From assembly GCA_030042815.1 (NCBI GenBank), contig JASHYY010000104.1:1-25082 (forward strand): DNA of 25,082 bases, written 5' to 3'. Under the pieces are notes generated by a model, which had not been told where the DNA came from, ran no database searches, and saw only the letters and a program-made list of their open reading frames with translations. The number at the start of each line of letters is the position of its first letter. Position 1 is the stretch's first letter. A program made the position numbers and the translations under genes. The DNA is from Thermoplasmata archaeon. GTDB lineage: Archaea; Thermoplasmatota; Thermoplasmata; Lutacidiplasmatales; UBA184. Positions 7,446 through 15,035 of this stretch are shown piece by piece.

Positions 7446-8175
7446 CGGGCGGGCGTCCCGCCCCGTCCGGGGTCGAGGGCGGAGAGGGCTCGGCCCCGTA
7501 GAGCGGTGCCAGGCGCCGCTGCACGTCGGCGTGGACCTGCTCCGGGGCCCGGTTCGCGTCGATCCGCTGGAACCCGTACTCGGCGGCGAGCCAGTCGAAC
7601 TCGTGCGAGAGCTTCTCCTGGTAGAGGAAGAAGCTCTCGAAGAGGTCGCGGGAGAGGCAGAGGTCCATCCCCGACTCCCAGTAGTCGAGCGAGCCGTACT
7701 TCGCGATCGCCCGGTGGAGCAGGATCTCCGGCCGCGCGTCCAGGAAGACGACCACGTCGGGCCGCAGCGCGAAGCCGTAGAGCTCGCGCGCCCACTCCCG
7801 CGAGGCGCCCCGGACGACGGCCCGGGCCATGAGCGTGTAGACGTAGCGGTCGGCGAGGACGGTCGAGCCCGCGGTGAGCGCCGGGACGATCTTGTTTTCG
7901 AGCTGGTCGGCGAAGTCGACGGAGTAGAGGAGCGCCATCGTCGTCGCGCCGAGCGTGTGGCCCTGCTTCGCCCGGTCGATCTCCGCGCTCACGAGGTCGG
8001 AGCGGCGGAGCCCGGTGTCGACGACCGCGTGGCCCTGGACCTCGAGCCACTCCTTGAGGAGGGCGACCTCCGTCGTCCGTCCCGAGCCGTCCGCGCCCTC
8101 GATGACGACCAGCTTTCCGGTGAGCGGCTCGCTCGGCATCCCGGGCAGGCGCGTCCCGTACGTCCTATCCGTCAT
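7411..8175 (-). CDS. thymidylate-kinase-fold kinase paralogue with altered Walker A (Lys to Arg)
   Basis: 254-aa P-loop kinase of the Tmk superfamily. The Walker A site is GADGSGRTT (27-35): the invariant lysine is Arg33 (codon CGG). The DRY motif is at 109-111. The REPGGT dTMP-binding motif of true Tmk is absent (the corresponding region reads VVDTGLRRSDLVSAEI). It shares with its neighbour the motif YWESGMDLCLSRDLFES (165-181), which I do not know from canonical Tmk. The C-terminal ~25 residues are Pro/Arg-rich and probably disordered. Its ATG overlaps the stop of the upstream kinase by 11 nt, implying translational coupling. It could be a regulatory or inactive partner, or a kinase for another substrate; a dTMP kinase call is not justified. 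Confidence 0.82.
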   Translation of the reverse strand: MTDRTYGTRLPGMPSEPLTGKLVVIEGADGSGRTTEVALLKEWLEVQGHAVVDTGLRRSDLVSAEIDRAKQGHTLGATTMALLYSVDFADQLENKIVPALTAGSTVLADRYVYTLMARAVVRGASREWARELYGFALRPDVVVFLDARPEILLHRAIAKYGSLDYWESGMDLCLSRDLFESFFLYQEKLSHEFDWLAAEYGFQRIDANRAPEQVHADVQRRLAPLYGAEPSPPSTPDGAGRPPVSRGRRKAASA

Positions 8176-8863
8176 GCACCATCCGCTCCCCGGTCGGGAA
8201 GTGGTCGAGCAGCGGGCCGAGGTTCTCCCGCAGCTCGGCTTGGATCGCCTCGACCGACCGCGTCGAGTCGACGACCGTGAACCGGTCGGTCTCCGCGATC
8301 CGGTCGTACTCCGCCTTCAGGCGCGACTGGAACCGCTCGTAGCTCTCGTGGAGGTCGTCCGAGAGGCCGAGGTCCATCCCCGCCTCGTAGTAGTTCATCT
8401 TCTGGCGCGACGCGATCTTCCGCTTGAGGGTGACCTGCACCGGGACGCGGAAGTAGAAGACGCGGTCCGGCCGCGGGGCGAACGAGTAGATCGTGCGCAC
8501 CCAGTCGGGGTCGCAGCCGCGCGCCGCGTCCCGGACGAAGGCGGTGAACGCGTAGCGGTCGCAGACGACGAGGTAGCCCGCGCGCAGCGGAGGGAGGATC
8601 CGGCGCTCGAAGCGGTCGGCGAAATCGGTCGCGTGGAGGAGGGAGAACGTCGTCGGCGTGAGCAGCCCCTTCTTCTTGCCGCGGCGGATCACGCTCGAGA
8701 CGAGCTCGGAGGAGTTCCACTCGGTCGTGAAGACGCGGTAGCCCCGGGAGGAGAGCCACTTTCCGAGGAGCATCGCCTGGGTTGATTTCCCGCTCCCGTC
8801 GAGGCCCTCGAAGACGAGCAGGCGGCCGGAGTAGCCGTGGGCCGGCAGCGACGCCTCAGGCAT
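8165..8863 (-). CDS. thymidylate-kinase-fold kinase (canonical Walker A), substrate uncertain
   Basis: 232-aa P-loop kinase with an intact Walker A GLDGSGKST (20-28) and DRY at 102-104. The REPGGT loop of dTMP kinases is missing (TTEWNSSELVSSVIRRGKKKG instead), and the post-DRY region reads DRYAFTAFVRDAARG, unlike DRYxxSxxAYQ of Tmk. The motif YYEAGMDLGLSDDLHES (158-174) matches the next gene's YWESGMDLCLSRDLFES, so the two are tandem paralogues of one diverged subfamily. The ATG overlaps the ppx stop by 8 nt and its stop overlaps the start of the downstream paralogue, so ppx and both kinases form a tightly coupled operon. Automated tools would call it dTMP kinase; context suggests a phosphate- or polyphosphate-related role (inference). 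Confidence 0.82.
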   Translation of the reverse strand: MPEASLPAHGYSGRLLVFEGLDGSGKSTQAMLLGKWLSSRGYRVFTTEWNSSELVSSVIRRGKKKGLLTPTTFSLLHATDFADRFERRILPPLRAGYLVVCDRYAFTAFVRDAARGCDPDWVRTIYSFAPRPDRVFYFRVPVQVTLKRKIASRQKMNYYEAGMDLGLSDDLHESYERFQSRLKAEYDRIAETDRFTVVDSTRSVEAIQAELRENLGPLLDHFPTGERMVHDG

Positions 8864-10409
8864 CGCGCAGCCGGACCTCCAGGCCGAAGACGCGCTCCAT
8901 CGGTTTGCGGGACTTCTCCGCCCAGCGGGGGGGGAGGGTCGTATCGACGGGAGCAGAAAAGCTGAGCGAGAGCGTCCGGCCGCTCCCGGTGAGCGCGAAC
9001 CGCGGCCGGGCCGGGGAGAGCATCTCGGCGACCTCGAGGATCGCCCCGAGGCGGTCGGCCGTCTCGAGGTCGGGGGGACGGATGATCGGCAGGAAGTCCT
9101 TCTTCCACTCGGAGGGCGGCGCGTCCCCCTCGTGCAGGTAGGTCGCCATCGAGGCGAGGAGGACCTCGCGCTGGTCGAGGCCCCAGATCGGGTAGTTCTG
9201 GATGAGGTAGGCCGAGTGGTGGGCGTGGTTCCACAGGTCGATCGCCGTCCCGGCGTCGTGCATCAGGGCCGCGACGCGCAGGGCCCGGGCCTCGGTCGGG
9301 CCCCCGCCGAACCGGGGCGCGAGGACGTCGAAGAGCGCGCGGGCCGTCTCCGCGACCTCCCGCCCGTGGTCGAGCCGAAACGCGAACGACTCGGCCGCCG
9401 CCGCCGCGGACCGTTCGGTCAGCACGTCGGCCGAGACGGGGAGCTTCGCCCCGATCGCCTCGAGCGCGATCCCTTCCCGGATCCCGGTCCCGGAGACGAG
9501 GATCCGGTCGACGCCGACCGCGCGCACGAGCTCCTGCAGCACGACGATCCCGGCGAGGATCACGTCCGCCCGGTCGCCCCCGATCCCCGGCACGGCCCGG
9601 CGCTTCGCGGTCGGCATCTCGGAGAGCAGCTCCCGCAGGGCCTCCATGTCGTGGTCGGTCAGAGCGTAGCCGTGGACGCGCCGCAAGGGGTACTGCCGCA
9701 TCTCGACCGACGCCCGCGCGAGCGCGCGCACCGTGCCGCCGATCCCGATCAGTCGGGTCGAGGTCCCGCCGAACGCCTCGAGCACCGACGTGAGCGTCGT
9801 GCGGACGTGCGCCCGCAGCTCGTCCCACTCCCGTCGTTTCGGCGGGTCGTGCTCGAAGTACCGCTGGAAGAGCCGGAGGACCCCGAGGGGCAGGCTCACC
9901 GAGTTGCGCAGCGTGCCGGACCGGACCTGGGCGAGCTGGAGGGAGCCGCCGCCGAGGTCGAGCACGAGGTCGTTCTCGAGCTCCCAGGCCCCCGCGACCC
10001 CGAGGTAGCCGTAGCGCGCCTCCTCGGCGCCCGAGAGGATCCGGAGCAGGACCCCCGAGGTCCGTTCCACCTCGTGGACGAACTCGGGCCCGTTCGGTGC
10101 GTCGCGCACGGCGCTCGTCGCGACGGCGAAGGTCTTCGTGACCCCGAGCGAGCGGACGATACGCGCGAACCGGCGCAGGGTGGCGACGCCCCGCGCTCTC
10201 GCCGCGTCGCTGAGTTGCCCCCCCGGCCCCGGCGCGAGCCCGAGCCGGGGGACGTCCTTCGCCTCGTAGACGGCGCGCACCGTCTCCGCCGCGGCCTCGA
10301 ACTGGACGAACCGCGCCGTGTTCGAGCCGATATCGATGACCCCGACGGTCCGGGCCTCCCCGTTCCGGTGGCGTTCCCGCTCGGCCGAAACGTGACGGGC
10401 CCGCTCCAC
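8856..10409 (-). CDS. ppx: Ppx/GppA-family exopolyphosphatase with C-terminal HD domain
   Basis: 517 aa from GTG 10409. The N-terminal half is an actin-like ASKHA fold: phosphate-1 loop VGVIDIGSNTARF (22-34), a phosphate-2 loop LVLDLGGGSLQLAQV, and GIGGTVRALA. The C-terminal half has an HD-type region (LMHDAGTAIDLWNHAHHSAYLIQN) as in long Ppx/GppA proteins. The family hydrolyses terminal phosphate from polyphosphate, and some members cleave pppGpp. GTG 10409 lies 26 nt from the palindromic A/T island CTAATTAG (10431-10438), so the mRNA is probably leaderless. It heads an overlapping operon with the two kinases and is divergent from a CHAD-domain gene, a partner often associated with polyphosphate. 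Confidence 0.92.
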   Translation of the reverse strand: MERARHVSAERERHRNGEARTVGVIDIGSNTARFVQFEAAAETVRAVYEAKDVPRLGLAPGPGGQLSDAARARGVATLRRFARIVRSLGVTKTFAVATSAVRDAPNGPEFVHEVERTSGVLLRILSGAEEARYGYLGVAGAWELENDLVLDLGGGSLQLAQVRSGTLRNSVSLPLGVLRLFQRYFEHDPPKRREWDELRAHVRTTLTSVLEAFGGTSTRLIGIGGTVRALARASVEMRQYPLRRVHGYALTDHDMEALRELLSEMPTAKRRAVPGIGGDRADVILAGIVVLQELVRAVGVDRILVSGTGIREGIALEAIGAKLPVSADVLTERSAAAAAESFAFRLDHGREVAETARALFDVLAPRFGGGPTEARALRVAALMHDAGTAIDLWNHAHHSAYLIQNYPIWGLDQREVLLASMATYLHEGDAPPSEWKKDFLPIIRPPDLETADRLGAILEVAEMLSPARPRFALTGSGRTLSLSFSAPVDTTLPPRWAEKSRKPMERVFGLEVRLRDA

Positions 10410-10430
10410 GGAGGGGGAACGGGTCCACCT

Positions 10431-10438
10431 CTAATTAG
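10431..10438. promoter_or_regulatory. bidirectional promoter core between ppx and the CHAD gene
   Basis: CTAATTAG is self-complementary and the only A/T cluster between the two divergent genes. Its centre is 26 nt from the ppx GTG (10409) on the minus strand and 29 nt from the CHAD GTG (10464) on the plus strand. A single TATA-like element could serve both directions. Confidence 0.5.
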
Positions 10439-10463
10439 CCTCGGGTCGCGGACCCGCGGTCCC

Positions 10464-11438
10464 GTGCCGGTCTCCGAATCGCTTACAACGGAGCGCAGGC
10501 TGGGACGCCCCGGGGAGCGCGGAGTGCCCGAGCGGCGGAACGGGTCGAACCACGGCACCGACCGGCTGGCCCGGGAGCTGCGCCGGCTCCTGGACGAGGT
10601 CGCCCGCGGGGTCGAGGCCGTCGTCGAGCGGTCGCACGCGACCCCCGCCCTGCTCCACGACCTTCACCGCGACATGCGGCGGCTCCGGACGGGGCTCGCG
10701 GTCTGGGACCAGCTCCTCGACCGGTCGGACCGCACCGTGCTCGGGCCGATCGACCGCCGGATCCAGCGCCTCGCCCAGCTGATCGGCCAGGTGCGGGACC
10801 GCGACGTCGCGGTCGACCTCCTCGGCAGCGTCGAGGAGAAGGCGCGCTCCCGGTCGGAGCGGGAGCGGCTCGACCGCTACCGGGGGCGGCTCCACGACGA
10901 CGCCCGTACCGGTCGCGAGCTCCTGCGGGCGTTCCTGCGCTCGGAGCGGGACGCGCTGCTGTTCGACGAGGTGCGCGCGTCCCTGCGCGCACCGATCCGT
11001 CCGCGGCACCGGAACCGACTCGCGCGCCTCCTCGAGGAGCACGAGGCGCGGGGGCACGCGAAGCTCGAGTCGGCGCACCGCAGGGCGCGCAAGCACCCGA
11101 CGATGGACCGGCTCCATCGACTGCGCATCCGGGTCCGGCGGCTGCGGCAGATCTCGGACCTCACCGGGACGCTCGACCCGAACGCGGGAGGCGCGGTGTC
11201 GGCGTCGCTCCGCCGCCTGCAGCAGCAGCTCGGCCGCCTCCACGACCTCGACGTCCTCCTGGTCGGCCTCGACCCGCCGCTCCGCGACACCCGCTGGGCG
11301 AGGGCGCTCCGCAAGGAACGTCGACGGCAGCGGCGCGCCGTCGTGAAGACGATCCGCTCGTTCCGCCCCGGGCGGGCGCCACGCGCCCGAGGCGTCGGGG
11401 GCCCTTCGCTCGATTCCGGCCATCGGCCAGCTCATTAG
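10464..11438 (+). CDS. CHAD-domain protein (polyphosphate-associated)
   Basis: 324 aa from GTG 10464. The CHAD helical repeats are plain: LHDLHRDMRRLRTGL (64-78), IGQVRDRDV (107-115), LHRLRIRVRRLRQ (217-229) and LGRLHDLDV (256-264). These give the conserved His and rows of Arg on helix faces that in known CHAD proteins bind polyphosphate. The protein is strongly basic, with an Arg-rich tail. There is no fused CYTH domain. GTG 10524 is an alternative start just before residue 21 and would remove little. Divergence from ppx with a shared promoter strengthens the polyphosphate link. Its stop TAG (11436-11438) overlaps the A/T island used by the next gene. Confidence 0.87.
   Translation: MPVSESLTTERRLGRPGERGVPERRNGSNHGTDRLARELRRLLDEVARGVEAVVERSHATPALLHDLHRDMRRLRTGLAVWDQLLDRSDRTVLGPIDRRIQRLAQLIGQVRDRDVAVDLLGSVEEKARSRSERERLDRYRGRLHDDARTGRELLRAFLRSERDALLFDEVRASLRAPIRPRHRNRLARLLEEHEARGHAKLESAHRRARKHPTMDRLHRLRIRVRRLRQISDLTGTLDPNAGGAVSASLRRLQQQLGRLHDLDVLLVGLDPPLRDTRWARALRKERRRQRRAVVKTIRSFRPGRAPRARGVGGPSLDSGHRPAH
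11431..11438 (+). promoter_or_regulatory. TATA-like box of the DNA methyltransferase gene
   Basis: CTCATTAG is centred about 25 nt before GTG 11460 and is nearly identical to CTAATTAG at 10431-10438 (both followed by CC). Its last three bases are the stop codon of the CHAD gene. Confidence 0.5.
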
Positions 11439-11459
11439 CCGCCGGGGTTCCCGGGCCCC

Positions 11460-12968
11460 GTGGCCCCTTCCGCCGGCGGTCTCCCGGACGAGATCCGGCT
11501 CGCGCTCGGGGAGACCGGCGCGATCGGGGCGACGGTGCGTCAGCTCGCGACCCGCGTCGAGCGGGGGACGCGGCCCGTCGAGGAGGTGTTGGACGCGCTC
11601 GCGGACCGCGGCGAGGTGCTGCGGATCGGCCGGGGCCTGTGGGTCCTGCGCGACTACGAGCGGCTCGCGGGCCGGGACGATTTCGTCGACCCCGCGGCGT
11701 ACGTGGAGCGGTTCGAGCGGGAGAACGGCGTCGCGCTCGGGCATAGCTCGGGGCCGATCACGTTCCGGTCGAACGAGGCCCTACCCGTCCACCGCTGGTG
11801 GCCGTACGTGCAGGGGTACTCGGCCGAGTTCGTGGGGGGCGTCCTCGCCGCCGCGGGGATCGGCCCGGGGACCACCGTGCTCGACCCGTTCGCCGGCAGC
11901 GGCACGACCCTCGTCGAGGCCCGCCGGGCGGGCGCCCGCGCCCTCGGCACCGAGCTCCTCGCGCCCGCGGTCCTCGCCGCGCGCGTCAAGACCCGACTTG
12001 AGCTCGACCCCGTCCGTCTCGCGTCCGAGGCCGACCGCCGGGTCCGCGCGGCATCCCGCCGCGACACCGGCCCCCTGCCGTTCCTGAGGGAGACCCGACG
12101 CCAGTTCTCCTCGTCGGCGCTCCGCGACCTCACGCGGCTGCGCGACGCGCTCCCGGCGGAGGGGACGGCGGTCGCCGACGCGCTGCGGCTCGCGTTCGGC
12201 CGGATCCTCATTCCCGCGAGCCGTCTCCACCGGTCGCCGTGCCTCGGCTACGACCCGCGCGCCCGGGCGGACGGACCCGAGCCGGTCGAGCGGTTCCGGG
12301 ACGCGGTCGCGACGATGGTCGACGACCTTCGCACGGTGCGACGCGACCCCCGGCCGCTCGGCCCCCCGGCGGTCATCCGGGCGCAGGACGCCCGGTCCGC
12401 CGGGTGGCCCGAGCGGTCGGTCGACCTCGCGGTCACGAGCCCGCCGTACGTCAACGGGATGGACTACGTCATGAACTACAAGGTCGACCTCGCCTGGCTC
12501 GGGTACGCCCGGTCGTACGCCGACCTGCGCGCGCTGCGCGGGGCCGAGGTCGCCTGCGACAACCTGCCGCGCTCGGAGACCCGGGCCTACCTCGCGACGG
12601 ACGACCCGCCGGACCCGTGGCTCGCGGAGATCCTGCCCCGGATCCGGGAGAACGTGCGGCGCAAGGGCTCCTACCGCCGCGACGACATGCACGCGGTGGT
12701 GCACCGGTACTTCGCGGACCTCGCCCCGGTGCTCCGGGAGGTCCGTCGGGCGCTCCGGCCCGGGGGGCGCTTCGTGGTCGTGGTCGGCGACTCGCTGCTC
12801 GCGGGCGCGTACGTTCCGGGCGACCTCCTGCTCGCCCGCCTGGGGGCGGCGGCGGGGTTCTCGATCGTCTCGGTCGAGGTCGCCCGCTCGCGGCGCAGCG
12901 GCCAGCGCCGCAGCTTCGAGCTCCGGGAGTCGGTGGTGACGCTCGAGCGCCCGCGCTCGAGCGGCTGA
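11460..12968 (+). CDS. orphan SPPY-type DNA (amino) methyltransferase with N-terminal winged helix
   Basis: 502 aa from GTG 11460. Residues about 10-65 look like a winged helix (VRQLATRVERGTRPVEEVLDALADRGEVLRIGRGLWVL). The SAM-binding motif I is DPFAGSGTT (142-150), and the catalytic motif IV is TSPPY (326-330), typical of N4-cytosine and some N6-adenine methyltransferases. Motif I precedes motif IV with about 175 residues between, so a target-recognition region could sit there. Motif ALRPGGRFVVVVGD (431-444) is a late Rossmann strand. RSNEALPVHRWWPYVQGYS (103-121) is a stretch often seen in archaeal methylases of this kind. No restriction endonuclease is next to it, so this is either a solitary epigenetic enzyme or acts on RNA. 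Target base and site are unknown. Confidence 0.82.
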   Translation: MAPSAGGLPDEIRLALGETGAIGATVRQLATRVERGTRPVEEVLDALADRGEVLRIGRGLWVLRDYERLAGRDDFVDPAAYVERFERENGVALGHSSGPITFRSNEALPVHRWWPYVQGYSAEFVGGVLAAAGIGPGTTVLDPFAGSGTTLVEARRAGARALGTELLAPAVLAARVKTRLELDPVRLASEADRRVRAASRRDTGPLPFLRETRRQFSSSALRDLTRLRDALPAEGTAVADALRLAFGRILIPASRLHRSPCLGYDPRARADGPEPVERFRDAVATMVDDLRTVRRDPRPLGPPAVIRAQDARSAGWPERSVDLAVTSPPYVNGMDYVMNYKVDLAWLGYARSYADLRALRGAEVACDNLPRSETRAYLATDDPPDPWLAEILPRIRENVRRKGSYRRDDMHAVVHRYFADLAPVLREVRRALRPGGRFVVVVGDSLLAGAYVPGDLLLARLGAAAGFSIVSVEVARSRRSGQRRSFELRESVVTLERPRSSG

Positions 12969-13006
12969 CGGCACGTTCATCGGGGACGACGCCCGTACCG
13001 GGAGCG

Positions 13007-13297
13007 ATGTACTGCCCCGTGTGCGGCCGCGCGATGACCGGGCCCGGCGCGGCCGCGGTGCCGTATCCGATGTTCCTCTGCGGGCAGGACGGAGTCGTCT
13101 ACGACCGGCGGCGCGACGCCTGGCACGGGCTCCCGGACATCGACTCGAAGCTCTGCTGCCCGATCTGCGGCGGGGCGATGGAGAAGGAGCCGAAGGAGCC
13201 CCCGCATCGGATCTTCTTCTGCTACCAGTGCGGCACGACCTTCGACCGAGAGCGGCGCGCCTGGTACGGCCTCGCCTACCACCAGGCGCCCCCGTAG
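13007..13297 (+). CDS. small duplicated zinc-ribbon protein
   Basis: 96 aa from ATG 13007; an A/T island TTCAT (12976-12980) lies 29 nt upstream. The protein is two copies of one ~40-residue unit. Copy 1 has CPVCGRAM (3-10) and FLCGQDGVVYDRRRDAWHGL (23-42); copy 2 has CPICGGAM (51-58) and FFCYQCGTTFDRERRAWYGL (70-89). Copy 2 has two complete CxxC knuckles. In copy 1 the second knuckle is CGQD, so one Cys is lost or replaced by Asp28. Function unknown; it probably binds zinc and perhaps nucleic acid or a protein partner. It converges with the arsR-like gene with a 15-nt gap. Confidence 0.78.
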   Translation: MYCPVCGRAMTGPGAAAVPYPMFLCGQDGVVYDRRRDAWHGLPDIDSKLCCPICGGAMEKEPKEPPHRIFFCYQCGTTFDRERRAWYGLAYHQAPP

Positions 13298-13312
13298 CGT
13301 CGGGCGTGCCGA

Positions 13313-13687
13313 TCAGCGGCGCGCCGTCCGCGGACGCGGGGGCCGTCGCTCGAGGTCGCGGCCGAGCGACGTGAGCGTCTCCTCCCAGTACGAGCGGAAC
13401 GGGTCGAGCCACACCTCGACCGCCTCGAGCCGCCGACCCCGCAGCGCGAGCCGGTGCACCCGCCCCTCGACCGTGCGACGGACGAGGCCCGCCCGCTCGA
13501 GGACCCGCAAATGCTTCGACACCGCCGGCAAGCTCATCGCGAACGGGGATGCGAGGTCGGTGACCTTCGCGGGCCCGACGGCCAGGCGGGCGAGGAGGCG
13601 GCGGCGGGTCGGGTCGGCGAGCGCGCCGAAGAGCCGGTCGAGCGCCGCGTCGGCGGCGGTGGGGCGCGGGCGGGGCCGTCGCGGCAT
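13313..13687 (-). CDS. ArsR-family winged-helix repressor
   Basis: 124 aa from ATG 13687. An in-frame upstream start at 13771 would read through the operator and promoter, so it is rejected. The ArsR core is visible: FGALADPTRRRLLARLAVGP (20-39), the recognition helix region SLPAVSKHLRVLERAGLVRR (52-71) and the wing VEGRVHRLAL. The metal-binding ELCVCDL-type motif of metal sensors is absent. The C-terminal part (VEVWLDPFRSYWEETLTSLG, 90-109) matches ArsR proteins that are paired with SRPBCC/AHSA1 genes, and such a gene is divergent here. A palindrome at 13700-13727 covers its likely TATA position, suggesting autorepression. Confidence 0.9.
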   Translation of the reverse strand: MPRRPRPRPTAADAALDRLFGALADPTRRRLLARLAVGPAKVTDLASPFAMSLPAVSKHLRVLERAGLVRRTVEGRVHRLALRGRRLEAVEVWLDPFRSYWEETLTSLGRDLERRPPRPRTARR

Positions 13688-13699
13688 GGAAACCGCCCC

Positions 13700-13727
13700 C
13701 AATAGTAAACCAAATAGTTTAATATTG
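13700..13727. promoter_or_regulatory. ArsR operator: 28-bp interrupted palindrome in a divergent promoter
   Basis: The left arm CAATAGTAAAC (13700-13710) and right arm GTTTAATATTG (13717-13727) are inverted repeats with 10 of 11 positions matching, separated by CAAATA. It lies in the AT-rich interval between the ArsR gene (ATG 13687) and the SRPBCC gene (ATG 13770). The point 26 nt upstream of the ArsR start falls in the spacer, so a bound repressor would block TBP for its own gene. Confidence 0.75.
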
Positions 13728-13769
13728 TCGCCGCGTTCCGGCGTTCGGCCCCCGGGCCCGGAACCGACC

Positions 13770-14183
13770 ATGTGCCGACCCGTGCACCACGAAGTGGACC
13801 TCCCCGCGACCCCGCGCGACGTGTTCGACGCCTACCTCGACAGCCGGCGTCACGCGCGCATCACGGGCGGACCGGCGAAGATGGGCCGCCGGGAGGGCGA
13901 GCGGTTCTCCGCGGGCGACTACATCTCCGGGTTCAACCTCGAGATCGTCCCGGCGCGGCGGATCGTGCAGGCCTGGCGGGGGAGCGACTGGCCGGAGGGA
14001 GAGTACTCGATCCTACGCCTCGAGCTCCGACCGCGGGGCAAGGGCTGCCGCCTCGTCGTCGACCATATCGGGATCCCCGAGGCGTTCCGGGAGGGCGTGG
14101 ACGAAGGCTGGTACCAGTTCTACTGGGAGCCGATGCAGCGGTACTTCGGCGAGGCCCCCGAGAAGCCCCGGGCCCGGGCGTAA
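13770..14183 (+). CDS. SRPBCC/AHSA1-domain protein
   Basis: 137 aa from ATG 13770. It has the START/Bet v 1-like pattern of the AHSA1 group: VDLPATPRDVFDAYLDSRRH near the N-terminus, a central ISGFNLEIVPARRIVQAWR, and a C-terminal helix ending in WYQFYWEPMQRYF. Members form a helix-grip fold with a hydrophobic cavity that binds lipophilic ligands or client proteins; the ligand here is unknown. It is divergent from an ArsR repressor, a pairing common in bacteria and some archaea, and the operator between them implies that ArsR controls it. The tail is basic and Ala/Arg-rich. Complete length for the family. Confidence 0.87.
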   Translation: MCRPVHHEVDLPATPRDVFDAYLDSRRHARITGGPAKMGRREGERFSAGDYISGFNLEIVPARRIVQAWRGSDWPEGEYSILRLELRPRGKGCRLVVDHIGIPEAFREGVDEGWYQFYWEPMQRYFGEAPEKPRARA

Positions 14184-14281
14184 GGCCAGCGGCCGGCCGA
14201 GCGGCGCGGCCCGTGCGCGTCGAGGCAAACGCTTAACGGGGGTCGACGCGCCTCGCAACTTCGGACTCGAGGTGTCCGTCC

Positions 14282-15022
14282 GTGCCCGTCCGCGAGAGCG
14301 AGCCCCGCTTCCTCGAACCGCTGCTCGGGATCGTCTTCGACCTGGACGGCACGCTCGTCCTCTCGCACCACGACTTCGGCCGGATGCGCAAGGAAGTGAT
14401 CCGCCTCGCCGAGCAGCACGGGGTGCCTCCCGGCCACCTGTCGGTCCAGGACCCGATCCACCGGATCGTGGAGAACGCCCGGGAGGTCCTGCGCACCAGC
14501 GGGGCACCGGACGGCACGATCTACCGGTTCGAGTCGGAGTACCAGAAACGGATCGACACGATCGAGCTCGAGGCGCTTCCGCGGACGGTGGCCCGCCCCG
14601 GGGCGGCCGAGCTCCTCCGCACGCTCACCGGCCGGGGGTTCCGGCTCGGCGTCCTCACCCGAAGCTCCGAGACGTTCGCCCGGCAGGCGCTGCACCGGAC
14701 CGGGCTCGAGTCGTCGTTCGCCTACCTGCGCACCCGCAGCGCCCCCGGCCCGGCGAAGCCGTCCCCCGAGGCCCTCCTCCTACTCCTGCACGAGATGGGG
14801 GTCCCGCTCGACCGCGCCCTGTTCGTCGGCGACCACCTCCTCGACGCCGAGTGCGCGGTGCGGGCCCGGGTCCGCTTCTACGCCATCCTGCCCGACCCGT
14901 CCGAGCCGACGACCGGCTCGATGACCGCCGACCGGTTCCTCGCGGCCGGCGCCTCCGCGGTCGCGACCGACCTCGGCGACCTGACACGCCAGCTCAACGT
15001 CGCCGCGCCGCGCACGGCGTAG
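14282..15022 (+). CDS. HAD-superfamily phosphatase (phosphoglycolate-phosphatase-like)
   Basis: 246 aa from GTG 14282, the only start near the domain in this frame. HAD motifs in order: nucleophile FDLDGTL (19-25, Asp20), motif II Thr126 in VLTRSSE, motif III Lys159 in PAKPSPEA, and motif IV GDHLLD (183-188). A helical cap lies between motifs I and II, as in subfamily IA (phosphoglycolate phosphatase, beta-phosphoglucomutase, nucleotidases). The substrate cannot be told from sequence. An A/T island (AAACGCTTAA, 14227-14236) is the likely promoter, leaving a leader of about 25 nt. It converges with the flavoprotein gene, 13 nt between stops. Confidence 0.87.
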   Translation: MPVRESEPRFLEPLLGIVFDLDGTLVLSHHDFGRMRKEVIRLAEQHGVPPGHLSVQDPIHRIVENAREVLRTSGAPDGTIYRFESEYQKRIDTIELEALPRTVARPGAAELLRTLTGRGFRLGVLTRSSETFARQALHRTGLESSFAYLRTRSAPGPAKPSPEALLLLLHEMGVPLDRALFVGDHLLDAECAVRARVRFYAILPDPSEPTTGSMTADRFLAAGASAVATDLGDLTRQLNVAAPRTA

Positions 15023-15035
15023 GCGCGCGGCCCCG

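Noticed and set aside
7411..8863. Calling both P-loop genes thymidylate kinase (tmk)
   Set aside because: The REPGGT motif and thymine-site residues are missing in both and one lacks the Walker A Lys; only the fold is supported.
11460..13297. A restriction-modification system
   Set aside because: A methyltransferase is present but no nuclease motif is visible in the neighbours; the adjacent small gene is a zinc ribbon.
13688..13771. N-terminal extension of the ArsR protein from 13771
   Set aside because: It would translate through the operator and TATA region, and the residues look unconserved.
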